A stretch of 17,826 nucleotides of DNA from Cyclobacteriaceae bacterium (GCA_025358195.1 JANYKP010000237.1:1-17826); one strand, 5' to 3'. Counted from the stretch's first letter, positions 6,633 to 14,249 are shown. The notes: a model not told the origin generated them from the letters alone. Program-made: numbers and translations.

Positions 6633-8099
6633 CTATGCTTTACCAAACTTACGCAACGGTGCCAGTATAGGAGCTCTTAAACTCCTGCCGGCGGAGGTAA
6701 TAGAGTTCTCTTTTCTGCCAAACACCATCTCGCGGCAATTTGCGCTCCCGCATTGGCAGGCAAAAGGCTCCATACTTTCATCCAGGAACATTGCATAATC
6801 AAGTGTTAGCTCTTCGCCTTCGGAGATATCCTTGATGGCAACCACATTCAATCCCTCGTACGCTGTATTGGGACTGCAGCTATGGTTTTGGGGCGCCCAG
6901 TTCACCGGGTTCTCGTCCCAGAGAATATAGACTTCCTTACTGATCGGGTAGGCGTATTGTCTGAAGTCAGTCTTCTGTTTCTTGTTCCAGGTCTCGTCCA
7001 CGAAACGCTTGGACACGATCCGTTGCGACAATTCTTCGCCGGCGAAAATGATCTCATTCTTTTGCAATGGGCGGTTAGCAAAAATACCAAACCCGGATAA
7101 GCCGCTCCCCTTCAAGTTGTATTTTTTCTGTCTGGTACGATGACGGGCAATACCCTCGCCGATAATATGCTTCAGGAACCCACCCTTACCGGCTGGATCA
7201 TAATTCAATATATGGTCTGCTGACCCCTGATAGCTGCCCTCGTAAAATGCTGAGCACGTAAAATTTATCTCGAGGAAATAGATATCATTGTTTTCATCCA
7301 TTCTAAAATCAAGCCGGGCATAGCCCACGCCGCCAAATGCAGTAAAAATTTGTTCGGTAGCCGACTTCAGTTTTCGCTCCAGCTTAAAGTCATGACATGG
7401 CACATTGGATTCCGGATGCAATTCGGATGTCTTGAGTGCGTAGGTCTTGAATTTTCTTCCTTCCGGAAAAATGTATTCGACAGGCTTATAAACCGTACAT
7501 GATTTTGCATCCTTATTGGCTGCCACCAACACCGTAAATTCCCTGCCAGCGATGTACTCTTCTACAAGAATTTCTTCATATTCATGAAGGATGTCCTGGA
7601 TTTTTTCACGTAGCTCCACTTCTGTCGTCACCAACGAATGCTCATCCACCCCCAGGCTATCACCCGCTTTGGAAGGCTTGATAAACATAGGAAAGGTGAG
7701 TTTTTCAAGGGCTTCTTCAATTCCCTCCATCGACGTGAGTTCCACGGCGGCAGGTGTCTTCACTCCAGCACAGTACGCGACATACTTCATCAAGGGCTTG
7801 GGCGGATCGTATAAAACCGGATTCGGGCCCGAGTATGGAAGATTGAGCAATTCCAGGGTATGGATAACATCAATAGAGGGGATCTCCCATTCCAGGTAAC
7901 CCTCGCACAGGTTGACAAAGATATCATACCCTTGCTTGCTTAAATCTTTAAGCTGCCGATAGGTCGTTAGCTTATTTAAGAAAACGTGATCAACAACGTA
8001 ATGATCAGGAAGTAAGCTGGTCAAATTTCTTGGTGGATCGTAATTCTTATAATCCACATTGGTTGTTGAATAATCCGGTTGAAGGACACAAATTTTCAT
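6633..8099 (-). CDS. ATP-grasp ligase fused to a SET-domain methyltransferase
   Basis: 488 residues, two enzymes in one chain. Residues 1-315 are a Ddl-like ATP-grasp ligase, which forms acyl-phosphate and then an amide bond. Signs are FIKPSKAGDSLGV at 139-151, EEYIAGREFTV at 180-190, ARLDFRMD at 261-268, and FLEINF at 275-280, giving metal ligands Asp264, Glu277 and Asn279. The Ddl HGxxGEDG loop is replaced by NLCEG (63-67), so the substrate is probably not D-Ala. Residues 330-460 are a SET domain: GSGLSGFGIFA at 331-341, NHSCSPN at 405-411, GEELTLDYA at 428-436 with Tyr435, and a post-SET CxCxxxxC (448, 450, 455) that can bind zinc together with Cys408. SET domains methylate lysine using SAM. 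Its ATG overlaps the TAA of the upstream ligase (TAATG), so the two are translationally coupled. Substrate unknown. Confidence 0.85.
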   Translation of the reverse strand: MKICVLQPDYSTTNVDYKNYDPPRNLTSLLPDHYVVDHVFLNKLTTYRQLKDLSKQGYDIFVNLCEGYLEWEIPSIDVIHTLELLNLPYSGPNPVLYDPPKPLMKYVAYCAGVKTPAAVELTSMEGIEEALEKLTFPMFIKPSKAGDSLGVDEHSLVTTEVELREKIQDILHEYEEILVEEYIAGREFTVLVAANKDAKSCTVYKPVEYIFPEGRKFKTYALKTSELHPESNVPCHDFKLERKLKSATEQIFTAFGGVGYARLDFRMDENNDIYFLEINFTCSAFYEGSYQGSADHILNYDPAGKGGFLKHIIGEGIARHRTRQKKYNLKGSGLSGFGIFANRPLQKNEIIFAGEELSQRIVSKRFVDETWNKKQKTDFRQYAYPISKEVYILWDENPVNWAPQNHSCSPNTAYEGLNVVAIKDISEGEELTLDYAMFLDESMEPFACQCGSANCREMVFGRKENSITSAGRSLRAPILAPLRKFGKA

Positions 8100-9253
8100 T
8101 AGTGTATTGCTTTATGTTTTGCCCCATAACGCATCAATGCGTCTTCTACGATTTCAATGATCAAATATGTAAAAGATTTTTTTGCAAACCTCAAAATAGC
8201 GCCGATAGATGTATAATTTTCATCTTCACTCAATCCACATTGCGCATTGACTTCCAATACATAAAACTTACCGGACTCCTGATCCATTCGAATATCAAGA
8301 CGTCCATAGCCCATGCCGCCAACGGACTGGAACGCCTCGAGGCTAATTTGCTTTAACCCACTAACCAACTCATATTCAGGTTCATAGTAGTTATATAAAA
8401 CACCTTTATCTGGCAATGGGGTTTCGTGGTCATAGGTCTCCCAGAGTCTGTCAAATGATAAGAATCGTTCTGTATCCGGTAGGGATGAATGAAAAACGCG
8501 CTCAGCCGGGGGATAAACCCTAAGTGTCTCCGGATGAGAAGAGGAACCTACTACCAGTGTGGTAAACTCTCTTCCTTTAATAAACTCTTCAACGAATAAG
8601 CCACCGGAGTCCAGCTTCCATCCATGATACCCTTGCTGCATGTCACGAAGGATGGCTGAGAACTCGGCCTCGTTACTTACAACGTTCTTAATACTTAATC
8701 CCAGGCTTCCGGCAGAAATTGCCGGCTTTACAATGAGGACATCCCCGACTTCTTCAAACAGCGCTGGAATGTTAGCTTCGTTGGGCTCAATTACTTTCCA
8801 GGAGGGTGTTGATACGTTATGCTTGTCAAAAGCTTCCTTCATAGGAATCTTTGATGTTGTTATCTGATAGAAATATTCATTGGAACCGGTATAAATCAGA
8901 TCATGGCGCTCCAGGGCATCAATAACCGAAAGGCCTGGAATGCCATTCAATTCATCGCCATCGCACAGATTTATGACAATGCTCGTCTTGATGGTTGGGT
9001 GATTACTGATCCCCAGAACCACGGCTTCAATGGCATCGAACGTTACATTGACCCATTTCCACTCGCATCCGATCTCGGAAAACACTTTTTGATACTCGGC
9101 AATGCTTTGCGTGTAATCGTAGTAGTATTTAAGGTTTGGATCTTGGGTTTCCAGGTAGGGAGCAATTACCCACAACAAATAGTCATCCTTATTGTCGGTA
9201 AACCTGATCTTCTTATTGATGCTACGTTGATAAAAATCTATCGGTGTTACCAC
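8099..9253 (-). CDS. Ddl-like ATP-grasp ligase, first gene of the pair
   Basis: 384 residues, homologous to the ligase half of the next gene. Motifs: IVKPAISAGSLGL at 174-186, VEEFIKGREFT at 221-231, GRLDIRMD at 317-324, and YVLEVNAQCG at 331-340, with metal ligands Asp320, Glu334 and Asn336. The N-terminal substrate loop reads NLCDGDELNGIPG, in place of the HGxxGEDG of D-Ala-D-Ala ligases, and Cys339 replaces the Pro of Ddl NTxPG. The start is a GTG at 9253; an in-frame TAA lies three codons upstream, so no longer start exists, and the domain proper begins near residue 25. A strong promoter lies 43 bases upstream. With the fusion gene it forms a two-gene operon, and the two enzymes probably act in turn on the same compound. 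Confidence 0.85.
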   Translation of the reverse strand: MVTPIDFYQRSINKKIRFTDNKDDYLLWVIAPYLETQDPNLKYYYDYTQSIAEYQKVFSEIGCEWKWVNVTFDAIEAVVLGISNHPTIKTSIVINLCDGDELNGIPGLSVIDALERHDLIYTGSNEYFYQITTSKIPMKEAFDKHNVSTPSWKVIEPNEANIPALFEEVGDVLIVKPAISAGSLGLSIKNVVSNEAEFSAILRDMQQGYHGWKLDSGGLFVEEFIKGREFTTLVVGSSSHPETLRVYPPAERVFHSSLPDTERFLSFDRLWETYDHETPLPDKGVLYNYYEPEYELVSGLKQISLEAFQSVGGMGYGRLDIRMDQESGKFYVLEVNAQCGLSEDENYTSIGAILRFAKKSFTYLIIEIVEDALMRYGAKHKAIH

Positions 9254-9295
9254 ACTCGGTTAGTTTACTGATCGTCAGTATCGCTATAAAACATT

Positions 9296-9326
9296 GAAAG
9301 ATAGATACTAACAGCGTTTGCTCAAA
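9296..9326 (-). promoter_or_regulatory. Predicted Bacteroidota promoter of the ATP-grasp operon
   Basis: On the minus strand TTTG (9326-9323), 19 bases, then TATCTTTC (9303-9296), matching TTTG-N19-TAnnTTTG with one mismatch. The expected start of the RNA is about 36 bases before the GTG. It indicates that the two ligase genes have their own transcript, apart from the DUF4249 gene. Confidence 0.6.
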
Positions 9327-9544
9327 GTTTATTGGCATAAATGTTCAAGTTTATAATGAAGTGATGCTTCATAAGCAGTACTCATCTAAGATTATAATGA
9401 TCTGTGCGAGGTGATGATGATCAATAAGCACCGTTGATAAGTCATTACTTAACTGCTTTACTAGCTAATATATATAAGTGATTCATTCAACCTATACAAT
9501 AGTAGCCCTTAGCAATCCCGGCATTAAAATCTAGTAATAAATGA

Positions 9545-9634
9545 TCAGGATCGAAGGCCTCCTGTTCCTTTGGGGGCAAGCAATGATTTGACCCCACTCA
9601 ATAGCGGATTACGAACTTGCTCGCCTAATTGCAT
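9545..9634 (-). CDS. Possible 29-residue peptide coupled to the lipoprotein gene
   Basis: The sequence TAGCATG puts an ATG one base after the stop of the DUF4249 gene. The peptide is MQLGEQVRNPLLSGVKSLLA followed by PKGTGGLRS. There is no ribosome site of its own, and nothing about it is recognised. It may be chance; kept because of the spacing and because it precedes a peptide-ligase-like operon. Confidence 0.2.
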   Translation of the reverse strand: MQLGEQVRNPLLSGVKSLLAPKGTGGLRS

Positions 9635-9635
9635 G

Positions 9636-10814
9636 CTAGTCTCTCCAATCCAGTGGCTTCTGGCGTGTAGTGATTTGTCCAGGAAAAGCAAACAGACAAT
9701 CCTCTCCTACCGCTCCTTCCCGGGGTGGCCGCACGCAGTCTTTCGGAACGTAGATTTCTGCACGGTGCGTATTTTTGTCGAGGTAGATTTGTTTTTTGGT
9801 AATCGCGGAGGCAGAGAAAATACCCTGAACTGCGAGGAAGCCGGTCTTTTCTAAAAGATTGCTCGGGATTTTTCCGGTAATGGGTTGAAATAAACTGCCC
9901 ACCGCTTCTTTCTGGGATTTGACCGATCTCCAATAATCAAAGGCAGCCCGTGAAAGACTCATCTGTATGATTTCCACGCGATATTTTTCAAAAAACGTGT
10001 AATAGTTGACAGGCACATGCCCCATATAGACTTTATTGAATTTCCCTTCCCTGGAAATTTCACCATTATTCACCTTGGGGATATCCTCTGGCGTTGTAAC
10101 CCAGCACCTGCAGCACGTGCATTCTCTGCCGATCACATACTCCACTTTCTGAGTCTTTGGATTATAGGCGTATCCCTTTTTGAGCTCACCGCCAACGTAG
10201 GCATATCCGCTGCAATCCAGGGGACAGTACGAGCCATTGCAGGCATCACTCAGGCAGTACTTGTATTGAGGTAACGTTTCGACGACATAGGTACCAACGA
10301 ACTTCCAGCGAAGGTAATTATCATTGCCAGCGGTACTATGGGCATCTATGAAGATCCGATAACCATATTCTGTCGGCGCATCCTCTGGCTGACGGCTTTC
10401 AAATTCATAATAAATGCTGTCCACGGCGCCGACCGGATATATTTTCTCAGGCAAGGATTCGATTGTATACCCGTCATTGGTTTCGATGCTGATGTAATAT
10501 GTCCGCCCGATGACCCCCCGCATCCCGTTGACTTTCGTCTGGTAGAGACCGCGGTTCTTTTGTTCCAGCACCTCTGAATTGCCCGCGTCATCAAACATGG
10601 TTACCGTTTTTACTGAAACGGGAAGTCCACTTGGCAAGGAGGCATCAATTCTAATGGCCTGGCTAATTTTCACGGTATACGGTCCTGGCTCATCGGTGAT
10701 CAGCCCATCGACAACCAGGTCCTTAGCGAAGTCCTCGTTAATATCTATAGTTATCCTGTCAACACAGGAGTCAATAAGGAGCAAGCCAACAAACAAGACC
10801 AACGATTTTTTCAT
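9636..10814 (-). CDS. DUF4249 outer-membrane lipoprotein, Cys-rich
   Basis: 392 residues. The N-terminus MKKSLVLFVGLLLIDSC is a lipoprotein signal with lipid Cys17 (LIDSC, relaxed lipobox). Near 33-45 is the family phrase LVVDGLITDEPGPYTVKIS, followed by beta-rich repeats to the C-terminus; a near-terminal Cys pair (360, 373) and a P-x-x-W ending (387-390) also fit DUF4249. DUF4249 proteins usually follow a TonB-dependent receptor gene and are thought to sit with it at the cell surface, but here no such receptor is present. The middle is unusually rich in cysteine: 187, 192, 197, 201 and the ECTCCRC block at 231-237, which could form disulfides or bind metal. Upstream on the same strand is a SET gene, 165 bases away. 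Confidence 0.85.
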   Translation of the reverse strand: MKKSLVLFVGLLLIDSCVDRITIDINEDFAKDLVVDGLITDEPGPYTVKISQAIRIDASLPSGLPVSVKTVTMFDDAGNSEVLEQKNRGLYQTKVNGMRGVIGRTYYISIETNDGYTIESLPEKIYPVGAVDSIYYEFESRQPEDAPTEYGYRIFIDAHSTAGNDNYLRWKFVGTYVVETLPQYKYCLSDACNGSYCPLDCSGYAYVGGELKKGYAYNPKTQKVEYVIGRECTCCRCWVTTPEDIPKVNNGEISREGKFNKVYMGHVPVNYYTFFEKYRVEIIQMSLSRAAFDYWRSVKSQKEAVGSLFQPITGKIPSNLLEKTGFLAVQGIFSASAITKKQIYLDKNTHRAEIYVPKDCVRPPREGAVGEDCLFAFPGQITTRQKPLDWRD

Positions 10815-10979
10815 TCGGGGTTCTAACGCAAACGCGCTGAACTGATCAGGTCAAGGACTAATATACAAGGAACCAGAGACAAAAGCCCCTTTCTGGCCGA
10901 ATTTACCCCGCAAAGAGGTATGTTACTAGTGCGTTATAATGTCGTTTACTGATTTCACAATGACCTCGACTCGCTGGGA

Positions 10980-11474
10980 TTAAACACCTCTCGAAGTCAG
11001 CTTCTGTTTGATAAAATCGGTAAAGCGATAATTTTTAAGACAACGATCATCCAGGTACTTCGCGCCCTTTATCACACCCAGGCAATTCGAACATCCGCAA
11101 TCACACTGAAAAATCTGATCCATATCCCATTCAGCGGATGGATAAAAGAAGGTGATCTCCTCGCCAACAGCAATGTCTTTCAAGGATACCAATTGCTTGC
11201 TCGTCGTGTCAAAAAAGGAATTAGGATCGCAACTGTGATTGATGCATTCCAGATAGGTGGGGACGAGTTCAATGTGTTCCTTTTCGCTGATTTGAACAGT
11301 CAGGTAGCTTGGTTTTGAATGGATCTGCGTCCAGTCAAATTCTGCAACGACGGAATGGGCCTTGAATGCTTTCCGGGAGTACAACGACCGATGGTTCTTG
11401 ACAAGATTGGTCCGTATCTCTGCAATTTCAGATTGGGAGGAGTCGATTACAATTTGATTGGATTGGTTACTCAT
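10980..11474 (-). CDS. Stand-alone SET-domain protein
   Basis: 164 residues, a minimal SET protein that would transfer methyl groups from SAM to lysine. Motifs: LECINHSCDPN at 75-85, GEEITFFYP at 104-112 with probable catalytic Tyr111, and a post-SET cluster CDCGCSNC at 124-131, which can bind zinc with Cys82. It shares the pattern NHSC-x-PN ... KDI-x-x-GEE-[LI]T-x-x-Y ... C-x-CG-x-x-NC with the SET half of the ATP-grasp fusion 3 kb downstream, so the two look like paralogues. The SET-N part (GxG) is short or divergent, and the first 25 residues are polar and may be a flexible tail. It could modify the same target as the fused SET. Bacterial SET proteins are uncommon, and the substrate is unknown. 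Confidence 0.8.
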   Translation of the reverse strand: MSNQSNQIVIDSSQSEIAEIRTNLVKNHRSLYSRKAFKAHSVVAEFDWTQIHSKPSYLTVQISEKEHIELVPTYLECINHSCDPNSFFDTTSKQLVSLKDIAVGEEITFFYPSAEWDMDQIFQCDCGCSNCLGVIKGAKYLDDRCLKNYRFTDFIKQKLTSRGV

Positions 11475-11484
11475 CAGTAAGTTG

Positions 11485-11523
11485 TTAATGATATGATCAA
11501 AAATGGTTTAATCAGATCATTAA
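11485..11523. repeat. Inverted repeat TTAATGAT ... ATCATTAA upstream of SET gene
   Basis: Perfect eight-base arms at 11485-11492 and 11516-11523, 23 bases between them, 11 to 49 bases before the SET start codon. It could be an operator or a leader hairpin. Evidence is position and symmetry only. Confidence 0.35.
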
Positions 11524-11686
11524 AAAAAATTGTATGACCACTTTGTATAGAAAAAGTTGGAATCTTAACGTAGTCCGTGGACATCATTAAACTCATTCGC
11601 GTCAGTGTCAACGCTTGAGCTTGAAGTCATATTCCAATGGATGCTTTTGATTTGTGTTAATCTTAATTAAGAAGATAAGAATGCTA

Positions 11687-11746
11687 TCATCTAGAATAAC
11701 AGCAGTTTATTGTTTCCATTATTTCGTGAGGGGTCTCTACAAGCAT
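11687..11746 (-). CDS. Possible 19-residue peptide with a perfect Shine-Dalgarno
   Basis: ATG at 11746 opens MLVETPHEIMETINCCYSR, ending in TGA. On the minus strand AGGAGGT (11761-11755) stands eight bases before the ATG. A strong ribosome site is rare in Bacteroidota, which makes this worth noting, but the length is short and a longer overlapping frame (11691-11780, 29 residues) is equally open. It lies about 210 bases upstream of the SET gene on the same strand. Confidence 0.25.
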   Translation of the reverse strand: MLVETPHEIMETINCCYSR

Positions 11747-11865
11747 CAAAAAATACCTCCTCTCGTGGGTCATCGTGCATTCGTTTGCATATAAGTTGCC
11801 ACCCGGATGGGACCTTACAAAGGTCAACATCACTTTATGTCACTGATAAAGGGGTGAAATAAGGG

Positions 11866-12342
11866 CTATCGTTTCCTTTTCCCAGCTGTCAATCTTGACG
11901 ATGAAGCCAGTTTAGTAATTGTCTGGCCCCGTGGCGGCTGGTCCTGCGCCTTAACTTTTAATAACGAACTGTCATATGCATCCCTTAGGATCTTCATAAT
12001 GTCCTTCACGGGGAATTCATCCTTACTTCTAACTAAAATGTACCGGTATGGATTACCCTCTCCCCACATTGTTTTTCCCGGAGTGGCAGTTTGAGAACCG
12101 TAGTAAAATCCAAAATGAACCGTCTTGCTGGTCCTTCCTACGGCAATAGAGCAAAATGTGTGTCCAACTTTATCAGTCGGTGACCAACCAAGAGTGAGGG
12201 CATGGGGGTTGTCATAAATAAGTTCGTTGGCCTCGGGATGCAGATCCCAGACAAAGCCCCTTAACCATAATGTTATTTCCTTTACCTCATTGGGAAAAGG
12301 CGTCAGAAATTTGACCAATTCTTTTGTTAGCTTCTTACACAT
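11866..12342 (-). CDS. DUF1801 domain protein
   Basis: 158 residues. The DUF1801/YdhG-like pattern is clear: HPEANELIYDNPHALTLGWS near 35-54, then HTFCSIAVG, KTVHFGFYYGSQ and a W-G-E-G-NPYRYILV strand near 93-105, followed by a lysine-rich C-terminal tail. This is a small alpha-beta fold of unknown reaction, sometimes linked to stress or iron-related proteins but not shown to be an enzyme. The basic end (RLTAGKRKR) suggests contact with nucleic acid, which is only inference. It starts 30 bases after the stop of the upstream lipoprotein gene on the same strand and may be co-transcribed with it. Confidence 0.8.
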   Translation of the reverse strand: MCKKLTKELVKFLTPFPNEVKEITLWLRGFVWDLHPEANELIYDNPHALTLGWSPTDKVGHTFCSIAVGRTSKTVHFGFYYGSQTATPGKTMWGEGNPYRYILVRSKDEFPVKDIMKILRDAYDSSLLKVKAQDQPPRGQTITKLASSSRLTAGKRKR

Positions 12343-12372
12343 TGAATTTTACGAGTTACTTCCAGATTCAGG

Positions 12373-13359
12373 TCAGCGGCCGTTAAACATTTTAACAAAT
12401 TCTTTTCGGCTTATTTTTTGTTTGCCGTACAGAATTGGGTATTTCTCTATCAGCGCTCCTTCTTCCTTCACATATTTTTGGAATGATTTAGTCAACTTCT
12501 TTGTCTCAGCTTCTGAAAAATAGGGGCACTCCCCATCTCCCCATAAAAATGATTTAAGCCGGTGGTAATAAAAATTATACGGACTTATATACGGCTTATT
12601 TCCGAACGTCATTTTATGCACGACAAACTTCATTTCATAATCCTTGCCGTCCAAAATACTCCTGAAGTAATCGTACGAGGGATTTGAAAAATCCTTTTTA
12701 CTCAGTGTTTTACTGATCTTGACACTATCCTGAATGCGTCCTTTTTGTTCTAACGGGAAATCAAACAACAACATCTTCGAATTGCTGGCAAAAAATAGAA
12801 CATTAACGGAAAGATCTTCGATTTTAAAATTATTCTTCCTGGTGATAACAATTGTAAAAATGGTTGAACTGTCTCGCTGTTCCAGTTCCGTCAATCGGTA
12901 TTGAAACAATCCGCTAACGCTGTCCAGGTTCGCTTCCACGGCCTTCTGGTAACCGAGACATCTCCGCTCAATTTCAGTACCCACTTTCAACGTATTGGCT
13001 TTCGCCTTCGTCAGTGCTGTCTCATAGCCGTTGATCTCCGCCAGAAGTTTGGAATAGGTTACTTTTTTCCTTTTCAGGTCTTCAAAATATTTTGATGAGA
13101 CGAAATCATCGGGATCCATTCTTGTCGTATCACGATTTCCCGGTTTAAGAGCATGTAGATATTTGTCGGTGCTTATACTTAAGTAGCCCAGATCTCGCAT
13201 GACCGAATCCTGAAAGCGAGTCAGCTGACTGTTTTTTTTGATTTTCCCATAGTCCTGAGCGAAAGATTGCCGGTCAACGGCCCGATTGGTAACCTTACAC
13301 CCTGTAAACAATAGGGATATGAGCATGGCAAGAACCGGTAGACACCTAATACTTCCCAA
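12373..13359 (-). CDS. Lipoprotein of unknown function; TTG start likely
   Basis: Not recognised. The reading frame is open back to an ATG at 13635, but the first 92 residues of that version look non-coding. From the TTG at 13359 the protein starts MGSIRCLPVLAMLISLLFTGC, a fitting lipoprotein signal peptide with a basic residue, a hydrophobic core and the lipobox LFTGC. The ATG eleven codons later would leave a signal without any positive charge. The mature protein (about 308 residues) has a long helical, possibly coiled region in its first half and a C-terminal half with strands and many aromatic residues (YISPYNFYYHRLKSFLWGDG). No catalytic motif is seen. It lies 30 bases ahead of the DUF1801 gene. 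Confidence 0.65.
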   Translation of the reverse strand: MGSIRCLPVLAMLISLLFTGCKVTNRAVDRQSFAQDYGKIKKNSQLTRFQDSVMRDLGYLSISTDKYLHALKPGNRDTTRMDPDDFVSSKYFEDLKRKKVTYSKLLAEINGYETALTKAKANTLKVGTEIERRCLGYQKAVEANLDSVSGLFQYRLTELEQRDSSTIFTIVITRKNNFKIEDLSVNVLFFASNSKMLLFDFPLEQKGRIQDSVKISKTLSKKDFSNPSYDYFRSILDGKDYEMKFVVHKMTFGNKPYISPYNFYYHRLKSFLWGDGECPYFSEAETKKLTKSFQKYVKEEGALIEKYPILYGKQKISRKEFVKMFNGR

Positions 13360-14096
13360 TAAAGGGGAAATGCCTCCACTTTTCGGTATGCAGGCTAGCT
13401 GCTTCCCGATGTTGATGATGTTAGTTTCGAAACAAGTTGACGGTTGATGTTCCCCTGACCCTTCTCTCACCTCACCCAAATGACTTCCCGTGAATCCCCA
13501 ATAAACCCTCATTGACACTTTTGATCCTCCTTTTTTCCATTGTCCAAAGACCGATTGTTTCACCGGTCTGAAAAGAGCTGCAAACCTTTGTAGTCCACAA
13601 TCAATCCTGTCTACCATCAATAAATCTTGTGCCATACAGCTGCAAAATGAGTATGGTCAGGTTTTATTTTTAGCTTAAATCATGCTTGATTAATTTATCA
13701 AAAGAATATCTCCCGAGGTTGGATCCTTTCATGACGAATCTGTCAGCAATGAATCGTTTTGGTCATGGCATTCCGGTCTAATTTTAAATATGATTCAGGT
13801 ATGTACTCAGCGCCGAATACCGGCTCAAGCACGGGTTCATTAGGACTCCCATGAATGCTAACAAATAATCCCCCGGCAAAATTTATCTCCATCAGGGTTT
13901 TCCCTTACGCTACCTCTTATCATGTTGGAATGGATTCTCTTGGCTGGCTCCAAACAATGTTAAAAGCTGGGAAAAGGGGCCTTTTCTCCTATTTTCCTGA
14001 TTTTTTCCAAATCAGAATTTCGCTGATTTATGGCAACGCTAACAAAGCCACCTTTATATCATCGAAAGCAAAGAAAATAACTCAAACAACAAGCCT
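13360..14096. other. Long stretch without a convincing gene
   Basis: From 13360 to 13635 the minus frame is open but its peptide is atypical. From 13636 to 14096 only weak ORFs exist; the plus-strand one at 13855-14100 (81 residues) is of odd composition with no known motif. Two small hairpins are seen: GAAAAGG-GG-CCTTTTC (13971-13986) and CTGATTT / AAATCAG (13997-14015). The stretch may hold regulatory sequence of the lipoprotein gene and decayed sequence. Confidence 0.5.
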
Positions 14097-14201
14097 ATGA
14101 CACTCAATAGCAGATTCAAAACAAAAGCGGTTAGTGCCGCGATGAAAGCCCTTCTATTTGCAGGAGTAGGAATTTATTCCTGTTTGGCCCAGGTTCTTTA
14201 A
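14097..14201 (+). pseudogene. Signal-peptide-only ORF, possible gene remnant
   Basis: 34 codons: MTLNSRFKTKAVSAAMKALL then FAGVGIYSCLAQVL and TAA. It has all parts of a signal peptide (basic start, hydrophobic core, LAQ cut site) but stops two residues later. It may be the 5' end of a lost secreted-protein gene, or a very small exported peptide. No family can be assigned. Confidence 0.35.
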
Positions 14202-14249
14202 TTCAACAAGTAACGCACTAGTAAACAGTAACTCTAAAATCAAGATAAT

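Larger units (their letters stand above)
9254..9635. other. 382-base gap between lipoprotein and ATP-grasp operon
   Basis: AT-rich for most of its length. It holds the operon promoter at 9296-9326. Only very short ORFs are seen on the minus strand, the longest being 29 residues (9545-9634), one base after the DUF4249 stop. No terminator hairpin with a T-run was found. Confidence 0.6.
11475..11865. other. 391-base gap upstream of the SET gene
   Basis: Mostly AT-rich, no recognisable RNA gene. It contains an 8-bp inverted repeat TTAATGAT / ATCATTAA (11485-11492 and 11516-11523) just upstream of the SET start, and a 19-residue ORF with a perfect AGGAGGT (11687-11761). No TAnnTTTG box at a good distance was found for the SET gene. 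Confidence 0.55.

Noticed and set aside
8099..9253. Classic D-Ala-D-Ala ligase annotation
   Set aside because: The HGxxGEDG substrate loop and NTxPG motif are not kept; a broader Ddl-like ligase call is safer.
9625..9933. 102-residue minus-strand ORF overlapping the DUF4249 gene end
   Set aside because: Out-of-frame shadow of a well-supported lipoprotein gene.
11691..11780. 29-residue ORF overlapping the 19-residue candidate
   Set aside because: No ribosome site and no recognisable features; kept only as a note against the shorter ORF.
13360..13635. N-terminal 92 residues of the long form of the lipoprotein
   Set aside because: Composition does not look like protein, and a lipoprotein signal starts within the frame at 13359.
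13855..14100. 81-residue plus-strand ORF
   Set aside because: No motif, odd composition, overlaps two hairpins, and the next small ORF with a proper signal peptide begins at its end in another frame.
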